A stretch of DNA of 64,000 bases from the NCBI GenBank assembly GCA_024707385.1, contig JANPZW010000008.1, positions 434,001 through 498,000 on the forward strand. Direction: 5' to 3'. Shown piece by piece: positions 48,392 to 58,640 of this stretch. Numbering within the stretch: position 1 is the stretch's first letter; every line of letters starts with the position of its first letter. The DNA is from Cellvibrionaceae bacterium. Lineage in GTDB: Bacteria; Pseudomonadota; Gammaproteobacteria; Pseudomonadales; Cellvibrionaceae. The notes beneath the pieces are model-generated. The model had not been told where the DNA came from. It saw only the letters and a list, made by a program, of their open reading frames with translations, and ran no database searches. The position numbers and the translations under genes are program-made.

Positions 48392-49559
48392 ATGAAAATA
48401 GCAGTCGTGGGTACAGGGTATGTAGGGCTATCCAATGCGGTCCTGTTTGCCCAGCACCATCAGGTGGTTGCGCTGGATCTGGTGCCGGAAAAGGTGGCCA
48501 TGATCAACGATCGCAAATCGCCTATTGTGGATAAAGAGATCGAGGACTTTCTCGCGAACAAAACGCTGAATCTCAAAGCGACGCTGGATAAAAACGAAGC
48601 CTACGAGGACGCGGAATTTGTCGTAATCGCCACCCCGACGGACTACGATCCGGACACGAACTATTTCAATACCCGCTCTGTCGAGGCGGTAATCAAGGAT
48701 GTTGCTGCGATAAATCCAAATGCGGTAATGATCATCAAGTCGACAATTCCGGTCGGCTTTGTGCAAAGCGTGAAAGAAGCCTTCAGCACGGAGCAGGTGA
48801 TTTTCTCTCCCGAATTTCTGCGTGAAGGCAAGGCTCTGTACGACAATCTTTATCCTTCGCGGATTATTGTGGGCGAGCGGTCCGAGCGTGCTGAGGTATT
48901 TGCCGGGCTGCTGCGGGAAGGGGCTGTCAAAAAAGATATTCCGGTGCTCTTCACCGATTCCACCGAGGCGGAAGCGATCAAGCTGTTTTCCAATACATTC
49001 CTGGCGATGCGCGTAGCGTTTTTCAATGAATTGGATACCTATGCGGAGTCGCACGGCCTGAATTCCAAACAGATTATTGATGGCGTTTGTCTCGATCCGC
49101 GTATCGGCAATTACTACAACAATCCGTCATTCGGTTACGGCGGTTATTGTTTGCCGAAAGACACCAAACAATTGCTCGCGAATTATCATGAAGTGCCCAA
49201 CAATCTGATTCGCGCAATTGTTGATGCCAATAGCACCCGTAAAGATTTTATCGCCGACACTGTATTGCGCCGCAAGCCGAAATGCGTGGGTATATACCGC
49301 CTGATCATGAAAGCCGGGTCCGATAATTATCGCGCTTCGTCGATTCAGGGGGTGATGAAGCGCATCAAAGCGAAAGGTGTGCAGGTCGTCGTCTATGAGC
49401 CTGTATTGACGGAAGACACTTTCTTCAATTCACCGGTGATTCGCAATCTGGAAAAATTCAAAAAACCAATGCGATGTGGTGATCGCCAATCGCATGGTGG
49501 AAGAAATCAAGGACATCGCCGACAAGGTGTATACCCGCGACCTGTTCAACAGCGATTGA
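48392..49559 (+). CDS. ugd: UDP-glucose 6-dehydrogenase, frameshifted near its end in this sequence
   Basis: Oxidises UDP-glucose to UDP-glucuronate with two NAD+. Signatures: [17 protein letters not shown] at the N-terminus, [24 protein letters not shown], and the catalytic Cys in [14 protein letters not shown]. The last 30 residues are out of frame; one A fewer in A6 (49460-49465) gives [20 protein letters not shown] and a stop at 49557-49559 (388 residues). Read literally, the ORF runs to 49594. Supplies the preceding epimerase. Confidence 0.92.
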
Positions 49560-49596
49560 TCGATGGTCCCGGCATTTTTGAGATGAGCGCATAACA

Positions 49597-50697
49597 ATGG
49601 CAAAAACATTATTGGTTACTGGCGGAGCCGGTTTTATCGGTGCCAACTTCGTGCATTACTGGTTGTGCCAGTACCCGCAGGATCGTGTGGTCGTGTTGGA
49701 CGCCCTGACCTATGCTGGCAACAGGGCAAATCTGGATTGTGTGGTGGGCAATGCACAGCTCAAATTTATTCAGGGAGATATCTGCGACGCAGATCTGGTG
49801 GAAAAGCTGCTGCGGGAAGAAGGTGTAGATACTTTGGTGCATTTTGCCGCGGAGTCGCATGTCGACCGCTCCATTCTTGGCCCGGATGCGTTTATTCAAA
49901 CCAATATCATGGGCACCTACAGCTTGTTGAAGGCGGCCAAAAAAGTTTGGCTGGATGGAGCCTCCGTAAAACCTCATCGCTTTCATCATGTGTCTACCGA
50001 TGAGGTGTATGGCACTCTGGGGCCTAATGATCCGGCATTTACCGAGAACACGCCTTACGCGCCCAATTCCCCTTATTCGGCGAGCAAGGCAGCGTCGGAT
50101 CATCTGGTACGCGCTTATCACCACACTTACGGTCTGCAGGTGACGACCAGTAATTGCTCGAACAATTACGGGCCATTTCACTTTCCCGAAAAACTCATCC
50201 CCCTGGTGATCACCAATGTTCTGTACAACAAAAATCTGCCGGTTTATGGCGACGGCCTGCAAATCCGCGACTGGCTTTATGTGGAGGATCACGCGCGCGG
50301 TATCGATCTGGTGTTGCAGAAGGGCGCAGTAGGGGAGAACTACAATATCGGCGGCCACAACGAGTGGGCGAACATCGATATCGTGAAATTGATCGGTAAA
50401 TTGTTGGAAGCGGAATTCGCCAGCGATCCTCGTTGGGCGGAAAAATACCCGCAGGCCGCGGCCGCGATGGCAGGCAATACCGAGAGTTTGATCACTTACG
50501 TAAAAGACCGCCCGGGCCATGATCGCCGTTATGCCATAGATGCGAGTAAAACGGGCAGTGAATTAGGTTACAAGCCGCATGAGTCTTTCGAAACGGGAAT
50601 TCGCAAAACCGTGCGCTGGTATCTGGAAAACGACGCTTGGTGGCGAGCAGTGATGGATGGTTCCTATAAGGATTGGGTTGCCCAACAATATTCCTGA
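49597..50697 (+). CDS. rmlB: dTDP-glucose 4,6-dehydratase
   Basis: Second step of dTDP-rhamnose synthesis. 366 residues. Signatures: VTGGAGFIGANFVHYWL, HFAAESHVDRSI, STDEVYGTLG, catalytic YSASKAASDHLV, and TTSNCSNNYGP. Complete. Last gene of the cluster, with a terminator after it. The order rmlA-C-D, then rmlB after ugd, is unusual relative to the common rmlBDAC order. Confidence 0.96.
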   Translation: MAKTLLVTGGAGFIGANFVHYWLCQYPQDRVVVLDALTYAGNRANLDCVVGNAQLKFIQGDICDADLVEKLLREEGVDTLVHFAAESHVDRSILGPDAFIQTNIMGTYSLLKAAKKVWLDGASVKPHRFHHVSTDEVYGTLGPNDPAFTENTPYAPNSPYSASKAASDHLVRAYHHTYGLQVTTSNCSNNYGPFHFPEKLIPLVITNVLYNKNLPVYGDGLQIRDWLYVEDHARGIDLVLQKGAVGENYNIGGHNEWANIDIVKLIGKLLEAEFASDPRWAEKYPQAAAAMAGNTESLITYVKDRPGHDRRYAIDASKTGSELGYKPHESFETGIRKTVRWYLENDAWWRAVMDGSYKDWVAQQYS

Positions 50698-50724
50698 GCA
50701 AATCACTTACTTCTCTTCATTAAT

Positions 50725-50757
50725 GAGCTGAGACCTTCGCAGGTCTCAGCTCGGTTT
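50725..50757. terminator. Hairpin between rmlB and cmoB, probably bidirectional terminator
   Basis: GAGCTGAGACCT (50725-50736) and AGGTCTCAGCTC (50741-50752) form a perfect 12-bp stem, loop of four. GGTTT follows on the plus strand. It covers the cmoB stop codon region (50746), so it could serve both converging genes. Confidence 0.7.
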
Positions 50758-51720
50758 GCGGGCGATAAATACCGCTCTGCGAGGCGCTGGATGGCCCTCG
50801 GCGGTGCGGTTGGGGTCGCGCGGATTGAGAAAGTCCGACAGAGAGTGAAAGTGCATCCAATCGGTGCTGCGTTGTTCCTCTGTGCTGGTAATACACTCAT
50901 CAACCACACGCACATCGGTAAAGCCACACTTGCGCAGCCAGCTCAATAGAGTGGCGGCTGAGGGGAGGAACCAGACGTTATTCATCATGGCGTAGCGTCC
51001 TTCCGGCACCAGCACTTCTCCCAGCCCACCTTTTATCACCAGAGTTTCCAACACCAGTTCACCGCCGGGCCTTAAGGTGTCGCGAAGTTCGCGCAGGTGA
51101 TCCATGGGTGAGCGCCGGTGATAGAACACCCCCATGGAAAATGTTGTATCAAATGCCTCCAGAGATGGCGGTAGAGCTTCTATTCCGACCGGCAGCACGT
51201 CGACGGGAATAGGCCCGAGATACTTCTTCAGCATATAGAACTGCACCACAAAGCGCGGCGAAGGGTCTATGCCGATCACCCGGGTAGCGCCGGCGCCGTG
51301 CATGCGCAGGCAGTGGTAGCCGTTGCCGCAGCCCACATCCAGCACTGTGCGTCCATCGAGCGGGCTCAGATGCGGCAGCACTCGCTGCCATTTCCAGTCG
51401 GAGCGCCATTCTGTATCTATGTGAACACCGAATACCTCGAAAGGCCCTTTGCGCCAGGGGATAAGCGCGCGCAGGGCCTGCTCAAGCCGGGCCAGATTGG
51501 CGCTGTCGGTATCGTCCGGTTTGCCGATCGCCACCCGGTCGCGCAGATTGACGGTTGCCGGGGTGATGTCCGGCAATGCCGCCATGGCTTCAAACCAGCC
51601 GGGCAGGTCGCCGTAGCGTTCGACGGACAAGCCCGCAGCGAGCGCGGCCGGAAGTTCGCGAGCGAGGGGAGCGAGATTTGTGGCGGCGAGTTGTTGCAGT
51701 AACGGCTGGAAGTCGATCAT
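50746..51720 (-). CDS. cmoB: tRNA U34 carboxymethyltransferase CmoB
   Basis: Uses carboxy-SAM to make 5-carboxymethoxyuridine at the tRNA wobble position. 324 residues from ATG 51720. Contains [38 protein letters not shown] (SAM binding) and [16 protein letters not shown]. The ATG overlaps the cmoA stop (ATGA), as usual for this pair. Confidence 0.95.
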   Translation of the reverse strand: MIDFQPLLQQLAATNLAPLARELPAALAAGLSVERYGDLPGWFEAMAALPDITPATVNLRDRVAIGKPDDTDSANLARLEQALRALIPWRKGPFEVFGVHIDTEWRSDWKWQRVLPHLSPLDGRTVLDVGCGNGYHCLRMHGAGATRVIGIDPSPRFVVQFYMLKKYLGPIPVDVLPVGIEALPPSLEAFDTTFSMGVFYHRRSPMDHLRELRDTLRPGGELVLETLVIKGGLGEVLVPEGRYAMMNNVWFLPSAATLLSWLRKCGFTDVRVVDECITSTEEQRSTDWMHFHSLSDFLNPRDPNRTAEGHPAPRRAVFIARKPS

Positions 51721-52448
51721 TTGAAGGCGATGATGGAGGCGAAATTGAAGCACTGGAACCAGCAGTCCACGGAGCGGAAGCCGGCCTGTAGCAGGCGTTG
51801 CTGATGGGTCTTGAGGGTCTCTGGAATCAAGACATTTTCCAAGGCGGTGCGTTTCTGCGCAATTTCCAGGTCGCTGTAGCCGTTGGCGCGCTTGAAGTTG
51901 TGGTGGAGTTCTGTCATCAGGGTCTGATGCTCCGCATCCTCGAAAGCGATTTTCTCCGACAGTATGAGCACGCCGCCCGGAACCGTGCCCTGGGCAATGT
52001 GCTGCAGCAACTGCGCCCGCTCCGCGAGGGGGATGAACTGCAAAGTGAAATTCAACACGCTTACCGAGGCCTGTTCGACAACCACATCCTGAAGGTTGGC
52101 GCACACCAGCTGCACTGGCACTTCGCCGGAGTCGGCCGCCAGCACCTCGCGGCAGCGCTCGATCATATCCGGTGAATTATCCACTGCGACAATGCGGGTG
52201 TCGGCGGCGGTGATGCGGTGGCGCATGGCGAGTGTGGCTGCGCCCAGGGAGCTGCCCAGGTCGTACAGGCGGGTGCCCGACTGAGCATAGCGTTCGGCGA
52301 TCTGGCCGATCATATGGATGATGGTGCTGTAGCCGGGTACCGAACGTTTGATCATGTCCGGGAAAACCGCCACCACCCGCTCATCAAAGCGAAACCCTGT
52401 CACCTCTTCATGGGGGTGGGCGTACAGGCGATCGATGGAATCTGGCAT
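51717..52448 (-). CDS. cmoA: Carboxy-SAM synthase CmoA
   Basis: Makes carboxy-S-adenosylmethionine from SAM and prephenate for CmoB. 243 residues from ATG 52448. Contains [36 protein letters not shown], and [16 protein letters not shown]. The in-frame GTG at 52505 is not used by homologues. First gene of cmoAB. Confidence 0.95.
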   Translation of the reverse strand: MPDSIDRLYAHPHEEVTGFRFDERVVAVFPDMIKRSVPGYSTIIHMIGQIAERYAQSGTRLYDLGSSLGAATLAMRHRITAADTRIVAVDNSPDMIERCREVLAADSGEVPVQLVCANLQDVVVEQASVSVLNFTLQFIPLAERAQLLQHIAQGTVPGGVLILSEKIAFEDAEHQTLMTELHHNFKRANGYSDLEIAQKRTALENVLIPETLKTHQQRLLQAGFRSVDCWFQCFNFASIIAFK

Positions 52449-52631
52449 GGGAATGGGCCGTGGTGCAAAAGGCCGGAATTTTACTCCCGCTGTCGACGGA
52501 CTCACAACGTTCAGCGGTGCCGACCCGTCTATCTATACCCATCATCTACACTGTCATTACTAAATCCAGAAGGTGAATTTGCCGACAGAATTTGTAATCA
52601 GGCGGCGATAAACAGGAAGAGAAAACCGTTG

Positions 52632-54283
52632 GTGATCAGCGGTCAGCAGGGCAGACGGGTGGGCGATATCAATTACAGCAGGTTGCGTTTTCTCGTGGCG
52701 GATGACTTTGGCAACTTCCGTTCGACCATCAGCGCCATGCTGGGCAAGCTCGGAATCCATCAGGTCGACACCGCCACCAACAGCGCCGAAATTCTGGATA
52801 AATGTCAGCGCCGGACTTATGACGTGATCCTCTGCGATTACGACCTGGGATCGGGCCGCAACGGGCAGCAGGTTCTGGAGGAGCTGCGCTTCAAAAGTCT
52901 GATCGCACGGCGCTCCCTGTTCATTCTGGTCTCCGCCGATGCCACCAAGGATGTGGTGATGGCCGCTTATGATTGCGAGCCCGACGACTACCTGATGAAA
53001 CCTATCAATGCGCGCATGCTGGAGCAGCGTGTTATACGCCTGCTGAGCCAGCGCCATGCCATGTCCGGCGTCTACGATGCTTTGGATGCAGAGGATCTGC
53101 GCCGCGCCACCGCATACCTGCTGGATTTGTCGCTAAAAGACAGCCGCCACGCCCGTGTCGCGCAGAAAATGCTGGGCGAGATTTTTATTCGCGCTGGCGA
53201 GCTTAACAAGGCGGAAAAGCTGTACACCAAAGCGCTGGAGGTCAGGCCGGTCGAATGGGTGCGTCTGGGGCTCGCCCGGGTAAAGCATCTGAAAGGTGAA
53301 TGGGTACTGGCGGGCGACTGGTTGGAAAAGATCGTTCAGGAAAACCCGCTCTACCTTCCCGCTTATGATGTTTTGGCCAGCAATTGGGACCAAATCGGCG
53401 CGAGTGAGCAGGTGCAGGCGACCGTGCAGCGTTCAGTTGTGATTTCGCCGAAATCCATTCTGCGCCAGAAACGTTTGGCCCAGGTGGCCGAGCGCAATGG
53501 TGATCTGGGCACCTCGTTGCAGGCGTTGCGCACCACCGTCAGGCTCGGCGCCTTGTCCTGTCATGCCTGCCCGGAGGATGGTTTTCAGTTCGCCCGCGTC
53601 GCAGCGGCATCGCTGGAAAAAAACTCCAGACTGTAGAACCGTTGGTGCAGGAGGTGGTGGAGGTGATCGGCATTACGCGGGAGCGTTTCACGCTGTCGGG
53701 GGAGCAACTCACCCGCGCGGAATTATTGACCGCGCGCCTGCTTGCCCACGGCGGAAAAATCGAGGCCGCCAAAACTTTGGCGGCCGGGGCGGAAAGCCAT
53801 TTGCGCAGCAATCGCGAAGTGCCGCTGGAAGTGAATATTGAACGTGTTCAGACGTTGCAGGCGCTTGGCGAACGTGAGCAGGCGGACTCGCTGCTGCACG
53901 AGTTGCTGCAAAAATATGCGTACGATCAAGGTGCCTTGGAGAAGCTGGATATTCTCCTGGCGGAGCCGGTGAGCGAAACCAACAGAACCATGATAGCGAC
54001 GGTTAACCGCGAAGGCATCGAACTGTATAATCAGGCCCGCTTTGACGAAGCGATTGCCTGCTTTGAAAAAGTAAGGCGAATTTTCCCGCGTCATGTTGGC
54101 GTACATCTCAACATTGTCCAATCGCTGATCGGCAAACTGCGCGCCGGACAGAAGGACGATGAGACGATCGACATCACAGAGCGGGCGCTCGCCACCATAG
54201 ATTCGTTAATCGAATCCGATCATTCCCAATACGCCAGATTTCAGCGGTTGCAGGGCATGGCGACCGCAAGCATGGCCCGATAA
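52632..54283 (+). CDS. Response regulator with TPR-like output, frameshifted in this sequence
   Basis: About 550 residues. The receiver domain (about 15-140) has acidic pair VADD, phospho-Asp in VILCDYDLGS, conserved Ser in ILVSAD and Lys in YLMKPI. The rest is helical tetratricopeptide-type repeat (AGELNKAEKLYTKALEVRP; ELYNQARFDEAIACFEKVRRIFP), with no DNA-binding domain, so output is probably protein-protein. The frame breaks at A7 (53617-53623); A8 gives KKLQTVEPLVQEVVEV. Start TTG 52629 or GTG 52632. Coupled to the kinase gene 14 bp downstream. Confidence 0.8.
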
Positions 54284-54297
54284 CCAGGACAATAATA

Positions 54298-54990
54298 ATG
54301 ACAAAACCGACCAGTTCCGTTGATTTCTCACTGGTGCTCGCATCCAGTGTCCACGATATGAAAAATTCCATTGGCATGCTGGTGGCATCGCTGGAATCTT
54401 TTATCGAAGAATTTCCTCCCACTAACGACCGCCAGTCCAAACATTTCAATACCCTGCATTACGAGGCGTCGCGCATCAATGCTGAATTGGTTCAGCTTCT
54501 CACCATTTACCGCATGCAGAACGATCATTTGCCGATGCGGGTGGACCAGTGTTACGTGATTGATGTGCTGGAGGATCAGTTGGCCCGCAACCACAGTCTG
54601 TTGGAAAGCCGCAATATCCGCGCGCGGCTTGAGTGCGACGATAATCTGGAATGGTTTTTTGATACCGATCTGGTCGGCAGCGTGGTGCAGAACGTGATCG
54701 TCAACTGCTCGCGTTATACGCGGGCGGAATTATTAGTCCGCGCTACCGTGGAGCAGGATTTTTTGCGCATTACGGTAGCTGATGACGGCGGCGGTTATCC
54801 GCCGAGCATGCTGGAGAGCCCTTCAAGTTTGGTGAACAGCGCCGAAGTGAGCGGCGGCAATACGCACCTGGGGTTGTACTTCGCCGAGGAAATTGCGCGC
54901 CTGCACAAACAGAAAAACCGCGTCGGCTATATCCGGCTGGAGAACGGGCAGCCCCTGGGTGGCGGCTGCTTCAATCTTTTCCTGCCTTGA
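54298..54990 (+). CDS. Sensorless soluble histidine kinase
   Basis: 230 residues, no membrane segment or sensor domain. A histidine phosphoacceptor-like site appears in SSVHDMKNSIGML; the ATPase domain shows an N-box (VVQNVIVNCSRY), G1 (VADDGGGYP) and G2-like GNTHLGLYFAEEIA. Its placement suggests it phosphorylates, or is controlled by, the upstream receiver-TPR protein. It abuts the convergent PAS kinase with no gap. Confidence 0.8.
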   Translation: MTKPTSSVDFSLVLASSVHDMKNSIGMLVASLESFIEEFPPTNDRQSKHFNTLHYEASRINAELVQLLTIYRMQNDHLPMRVDQCYVIDVLEDQLARNHSLLESRNIRARLECDDNLEWFFDTDLVGSVVQNVIVNCSRYTRAELLVRATVEQDFLRITVADDGGGYPPSMLESPSSLVNSAEVSGGNTHLGLYFAEEIARLHKQKNRVGYIRLENGQPLGGGCFNLFLP

Positions 54991-56439
54991 TCAACCCGCC
55001 CGCAGCGGCGGTTGGCAATGTCGGTGTACCGGCAGGCGTATGGTAAAACGCGTGCCGGTCCCCGGCTTCGACTCCACTTCGATGGATCCCTGGTGGTGCT
55101 CCTTGATGATGAAGTAGGACACCGACAGGCCGAGACCGGTCCCCACGCCCACGCCCTTGGTGGTGAAAAAGGGCTCGAAAATATGCTTTTGCACCTTGTC
55201 GCTCATTCCCGGGCCATTGTCCTCCACCTCCAGAATCACATGATCTCTGTCTGTCACTAGGCGGATATTGATTGTGGGCGTGGCCTCGCTCTCACCGGCG
55301 AGCTGAAAAGCCTGCGCCGCGTTGAGTAACAGGTTCAGCAGCACCTGTTGGATCTCGGAGGCCGAGCATTCCACTTCCGGCAGATTCGGATCGAAGTCGC
55401 GAATGATAAACGGCATGCGGGCTTTGCCGTCGGTTTTCAGCTCGAAAGTATTGGTGGCAAGTTCGAGACTTTCATCCACCAGTTGAGCGAGATTTTGTTG
55501 CGAGAACTCGGAATTATGCGCGTGGGAAAACTCCAGCATGGTTTTGACGATTTTGGCCGCCCGCTCACCCGCCTGTTGGATGCCGTCGAGAAAGCGCGGA
55601 ATTTCGCGCGCCTCCATATATTGCACCAGATCGTGAAACGGGATTTTAAGTGCGTCAGCGGCCTCGATATTGGCGGCCAATCCTGGTGACAGACGCCGGT
55701 TTATGGTCTGCAGATTACTCATAATCGCCGCCAGCGGATTATTGATCTCATGCGCGAGTCCCGCCGCCATTACACCCAGGCTTAGCATTTTTTCGTTTTG
55801 GATCAGCGAGCGCTCCATGCGCACACGCAGAGTCACATCTTGCACCAGTACGACAGCGCCGAGCGTATCTGGCGAGACCAGCGGCTGGATGGTCAGATCG
55901 AGATAGCGCAGGTCGGCGCCCAGGCCGAACGGAATCGCGTCGCGCGTATAGGCTATGCCTTTGCCGATAGTGGCGCGGATCTGCTCTTGAGGAATGGGCG
56001 GCGCGTTGTACACGCCGGAGATCTTCTGGCCCAGGGCGTTCTGGCTCGACAGGCCGGTAATTTCCTCGGCGGCGATATTCCAGTGCGTGACATAACCCTC
56101 TTCAGTTACCCCTATGATGACGGTCGGCAACGAGTTGATCAGGCAGCTCAGGTAGTCACGGGTTTCCAGCAACAATTCTTCTGTGGCTTCGTGGCGGGCG
56201 ATTTCGCGATGCAGCTGAAATTTGGTTTTCTGCAGGAGTGGATCCAGATCGCGAGTTTCCGGCTGGCGGCGCAGATACCGGAGTAGCAGGTAGATGATCA
56301 CCAGCGCCTGAAGGGCGCAGGTGCCCAAAAGAATCCGGGGAAGCCATGATGAATCCGCTATAAATGCGGCATCGACGTTGGCGACGGCAGGGCTGACTGC
56401 CAAAGCCAGGAAGGAAAGAGCTGATCCGTAATATCTCAT
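54991..56439 (-). CDS. PAS-domain sensor histidine kinase
   Basis: 482 residues from ATG 56439. N-terminal signal/anchor and one transmembrane helix (LLGTCALQALVIIYLLLRYL), a short coiled coil, a PAS domain (about 105-210), and a HisKA/HATPase core: H-box GLAHEINNPLAAIMSNL, N-box LLNLLLNAAQAF, G1 EDNGPGM, F FEPFFTTK, G2 GVGTGLGLSVSY. Resembles NtrB/ZraS-type kinases. No cognate regulator is adjacent on its strand; the neighbouring receiver-TPR protein is a candidate partner. The start lacks a clear Shine-Dalgarno. Confidence 0.88.
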   Translation of the reverse strand: MRYYGSALSFLALAVSPAVANVDAAFIADSSWLPRILLGTCALQALVIIYLLLRYLRRQPETRDLDPLLQKTKFQLHREIARHEATEELLLETRDYLSCLINSLPTVIIGVTEEGYVTHWNIAAEEITGLSSQNALGQKISGVYNAPPIPQEQIRATIGKGIAYTRDAIPFGLGADLRYLDLTIQPLVSPDTLGAVVLVQDVTLRVRMERSLIQNEKMLSLGVMAAGLAHEINNPLAAIMSNLQTINRRLSPGLAANIEAADALKIPFHDLVQYMEAREIPRFLDGIQQAGERAAKIVKTMLEFSHAHNSEFSQQNLAQLVDESLELATNTFELKTDGKARMPFIIRDFDPNLPEVECSASEIQQVLLNLLLNAAQAFQLAGESEATPTINIRLVTDRDHVILEVEDNGPGMSDKVQKHIFEPFFTTKGVGVGTGLGLSVSYFIIKEHHQGSIEVESKPGTGTRFTIRLPVHRHCQPPLRAG

Positions 56440-56575
56440 TAAACTGCTACCGCACTTTGCAAACAAAGCTGACTCTGATGAGCTCAGGTGGTGACAGCAT
56501 AAGCCATTTAACCGCGCATTTTGCACACCGAAGATGCGGCAGGATCCTAATCTAGCCTTCGGCGCAGATTAATGA

Positions 56576-56603
56576 TTGACAGCTATCCTCAGTTGGGTAG
56601 AAT
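56576..56603 (+). promoter_or_regulatory. Promoter of tRNA-Val/tRNA-Asp
   Basis: TTGACA (56576-56581, perfect -35), 16-bp spacer, TAGAAT (56598-56603), then a GC-rich discriminator GCGCGGCC, ending 8 bp before the tRNA. Confidence 0.85.
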
Positions 56604-56618
56604 GCGCGGCCTCAGCCA

Positions 56619-56694
56619 GGGTGGTTAGCTCAGTTGGGAGAGCGACGGCCTTACAAGCCGTAGGTCACAGGTTCGATCCCTGTACCACCCACCA
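56619..56694 (+). tRNA. tRNA-Val (TAC)
   Basis: Acceptor GGGTGGT pairs with ACCACCC (56684-56690), discriminator A, CCA encoded. Stem ACGGC/GCCGT with loop CTTACAA, anticodon TAC. Confidence 0.96.
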
Positions 56695-56733
56695 TCGCTA
56701 GCCGCCTCAGTTAGCGGGCTGATTTGTGAGCGC

Positions 56734-56810
56734 GGACCGGTAGTTCAGTCGGTTAGAATGCCGGCCTGTCACGCCGGAGGTCGCGGGTTCGAGCCCCGTC
56801 CGGTCCGCCA
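56734..56810 (+). tRNA. tRNA-Asp (GTC)
   Basis: Acceptor GGACCGG pairs with CCGGTCC (56800-56806), discriminator G, CCA encoded. Loop CTGTCAC in stem CCGGC/GCCGG gives GTC. D-arm GTTCAGTCGGTTAGAA matches bacterial tRNA-Asp. Confidence 0.96.
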
Positions 56811-56966
56811 ATTCACAACTTCTCTTATCTGATCCCCTCTTCTATACCGCTGAACAATCTTGTCAGATTTCTGTCATTTTGCTTTGCTAGCATTCACTTG
56901 TCACCATGACTTTTCGTGGTGTATGGCGATTCACTATTTAACTGGCAAATGAAGCAGGATATGGAT

Positions 56967-57062
56967 ATGCAGGATTACCTTGAAGAATTACTCGAAGATG
57001 TGGATTTACTGGATCAGGAGCTGGACTCAGAGGATTGTCTCGACGAAGTTGCCGAGGTTTGA
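56967..57062 (+). CDS. Acidic micro-protein candidate
   Basis: 31 codons from ATG 56967 with AGGA (56956-56959) 7 bases upstream. The product is almost entirely D, E, L, Q and V (MQDYLEELLEDVDLLDQELD start; one Cys), likely a short acidic helix. A possible promoter TTGTCA-18-TATGGC (56898-56927) precedes it and a hairpin with a T-rich tail follows the stop at once. These signals support a real small gene or a small RNA. No family recognised. Confidence 0.45.
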   Translation: MQDYLEELLEDVDLLDQELDSEDCLDEVAEV

Positions 57063-57067
57063 TTAGC

Positions 57068-57099
57068 GCGGCCTACGCCGCTTCCTGCCTTTCTTTTTG
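57068..57099 (+). terminator. Terminator after the acidic micro-ORF
   Basis: GCGGC-CTAC-GCCGC (57068-57081) then TTCCTGCCTTTCTTTTT. The stem is short (5 bp) but the tail is T-rich, 5 bases after the stop. Confidence 0.5.
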
Positions 57100-57285
57100 A
57101 CATCATTCTTCTATCTTTAAAGGACCTGCGGGTTCTTTATGTCTCCGGATTGTCCGCGCCAGGTCTGTGATCGGCTTAATATTCCGTTTGTTCTGTTCGC
57201 GCCGAATTCACGTTAACCTATGGCCCCCTCAGGTGGTCGGCTCTGTAAATGCCTGACCCAAAAGCTTCAACCCAGATTGGACACT

Positions 57286-58635
57286 ATGTTTTTACTCGAT
57301 ACGGACAAAGCACAGGCGGTACTGTTTTTCGGCAATGAGGGGGTTTCGAAGGAGCTCCTGTTTCCGGAATTGGAGGCGCTGCTGGAGGGATTTGTGCCCC
57401 TGGAGGAGTGGGCCAATACCGCGCAGAAAGCGGTGTATGTGGAGTTCAATCATCAGTTCCTGGCCACCGCTGTGGTCTTTTTCACCATGTCATTCGACGC
57501 CAAGGGCGCTGTGGACTCCAGCTGGAATCTGCCGCTGCTCGATATGGCGCGCACCACCGCCAAGGGGCCGGACCTCGGTGCCGGTCCTGTGCGTATCACC
57601 TGCGCCACCCATTGTCCGATTGCTTATTTCAAGGACTGGTTGTGGGATCCGGATATGAATCCGGACGGGGTGCATTTCAAACAGATTCAACGCTCGCTGA
57701 AACGCAATCGGCTCGGCGTGCATTTCCGCTCAACCCGCTCCACAGTCGAGGAGGGGTTTTCGGCCCAGGAAGCCCAACGCCTGGAAGCGCATCTGTCACA
57801 GCATTTCAGCAAGCAATATGAAAAAGCCCTGCGCGAGCAGATGAGCCAGTTGCTGGAAGGGCAGCGCCTGCGCATCGCCAGCATGGTCAGCGATCGCGAT
57901 GAGGCGATACAGGCGATGCGGGGAGAATATGAAAGCCGCATAGAAGAGTTGCAGCGGCGGGTGGAAGAGGGCGAGGTGGCCCGCACCGATCTGGATAAAC
58001 GCAACCAGGAGCTGCGCCTCACCATCGACGGCCAGATGCAAAAAATCGAGGGCTTGCGGGAGTATTACGAGCACAAGCTGCGGCGCCTGCAAGGTTCCGA
58101 ATCCGAGACTCTCGAGACGGTAAGAGTGCGCCTGGAAACCGAAATGCAGAACCGCATGCGCAGCGCCACCAACGAGCTCAGCGAGCTGTTGAAAATGAAA
58201 GAGGTGGAGCTGTTGTATCGCACCGAGCACGAGGAGCAGTTGCAGCAGGAGATCCTGCGCCTGCGCCGTGAGCATCAGGCGTCCATGCTAAACAGCGGCG
58301 ACCAGTTCCTCGAAAGCCTGAGCCGGAAGGGTGTCAACTTCGTGACCTACCAGCCGGGTGCGGGCCACATCACCATTCCCTATTCGGAAATGTCGCTGTT
58401 CCTGGAAAACCCGCCGGCTTTCACGGCAGCATACTGCGGCGTCACAGAGAAACAATATCTGGAGTGGCTGCGCCACTATCAGACGCCGGTTTGCGCGGCC
58501 CTGGATGAGAATGGCGAAATGTGTTGCGCCAATCTCAGCCGCGTCACCAATCCCACTGAATTCGTGGCGGGTGAAAGCGACTTGTGTGATACCCACAGGC
58601 GCAGTCAGCGCGCCGGCAAGCTCAAGGCGATCTGA
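57286..58635 (+). CDS. Coiled-coil protein with C-terminal Cys/His motif, unknown function
   Basis: 449 residues. About 1-165: a globular N-terminal region (FLLDTDKAQAVLFFGNEGVSKELLF) of no family I can name. About 170-350: a long coiled coil rich in E, R, Q and L. About 355-449: a small domain (FVTYQPGAGHITIPYSEM) ending in VCAALDENGEMCCANL and LCDTHRR, a possible zinc site. Soluble, no signal peptide. Start ATG 57286, with TTGGA upstream. The next gene follows after 5 bp, so the two may be cotranscribed. Confidence 0.75.
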   Translation: MFLLDTDKAQAVLFFGNEGVSKELLFPELEALLEGFVPLEEWANTAQKAVYVEFNHQFLATAVVFFTMSFDAKGAVDSSWNLPLLDMARTTAKGPDLGAGPVRITCATHCPIAYFKDWLWDPDMNPDGVHFKQIQRSLKRNRLGVHFRSTRSTVEEGFSAQEAQRLEAHLSQHFSKQYEKALREQMSQLLEGQRLRIASMVSDRDEAIQAMRGEYESRIEELQRRVEEGEVARTDLDKRNQELRLTIDGQMQKIEGLREYYEHKLRRLQGSESETLETVRVRLETEMQNRMRSATNELSELLKMKEVELLYRTEHEEQLQQEILRLRREHQASMLNSGDQFLESLSRKGVNFVTYQPGAGHITIPYSEMSLFLENPPAFTAAYCGVTEKQYLEWLRHYQTPVCAALDENGEMCCANLSRVTNPTEFVAGESDLCDTHRRSQRAGKLKAI

Positions 58636-58640
58636 TCTCA

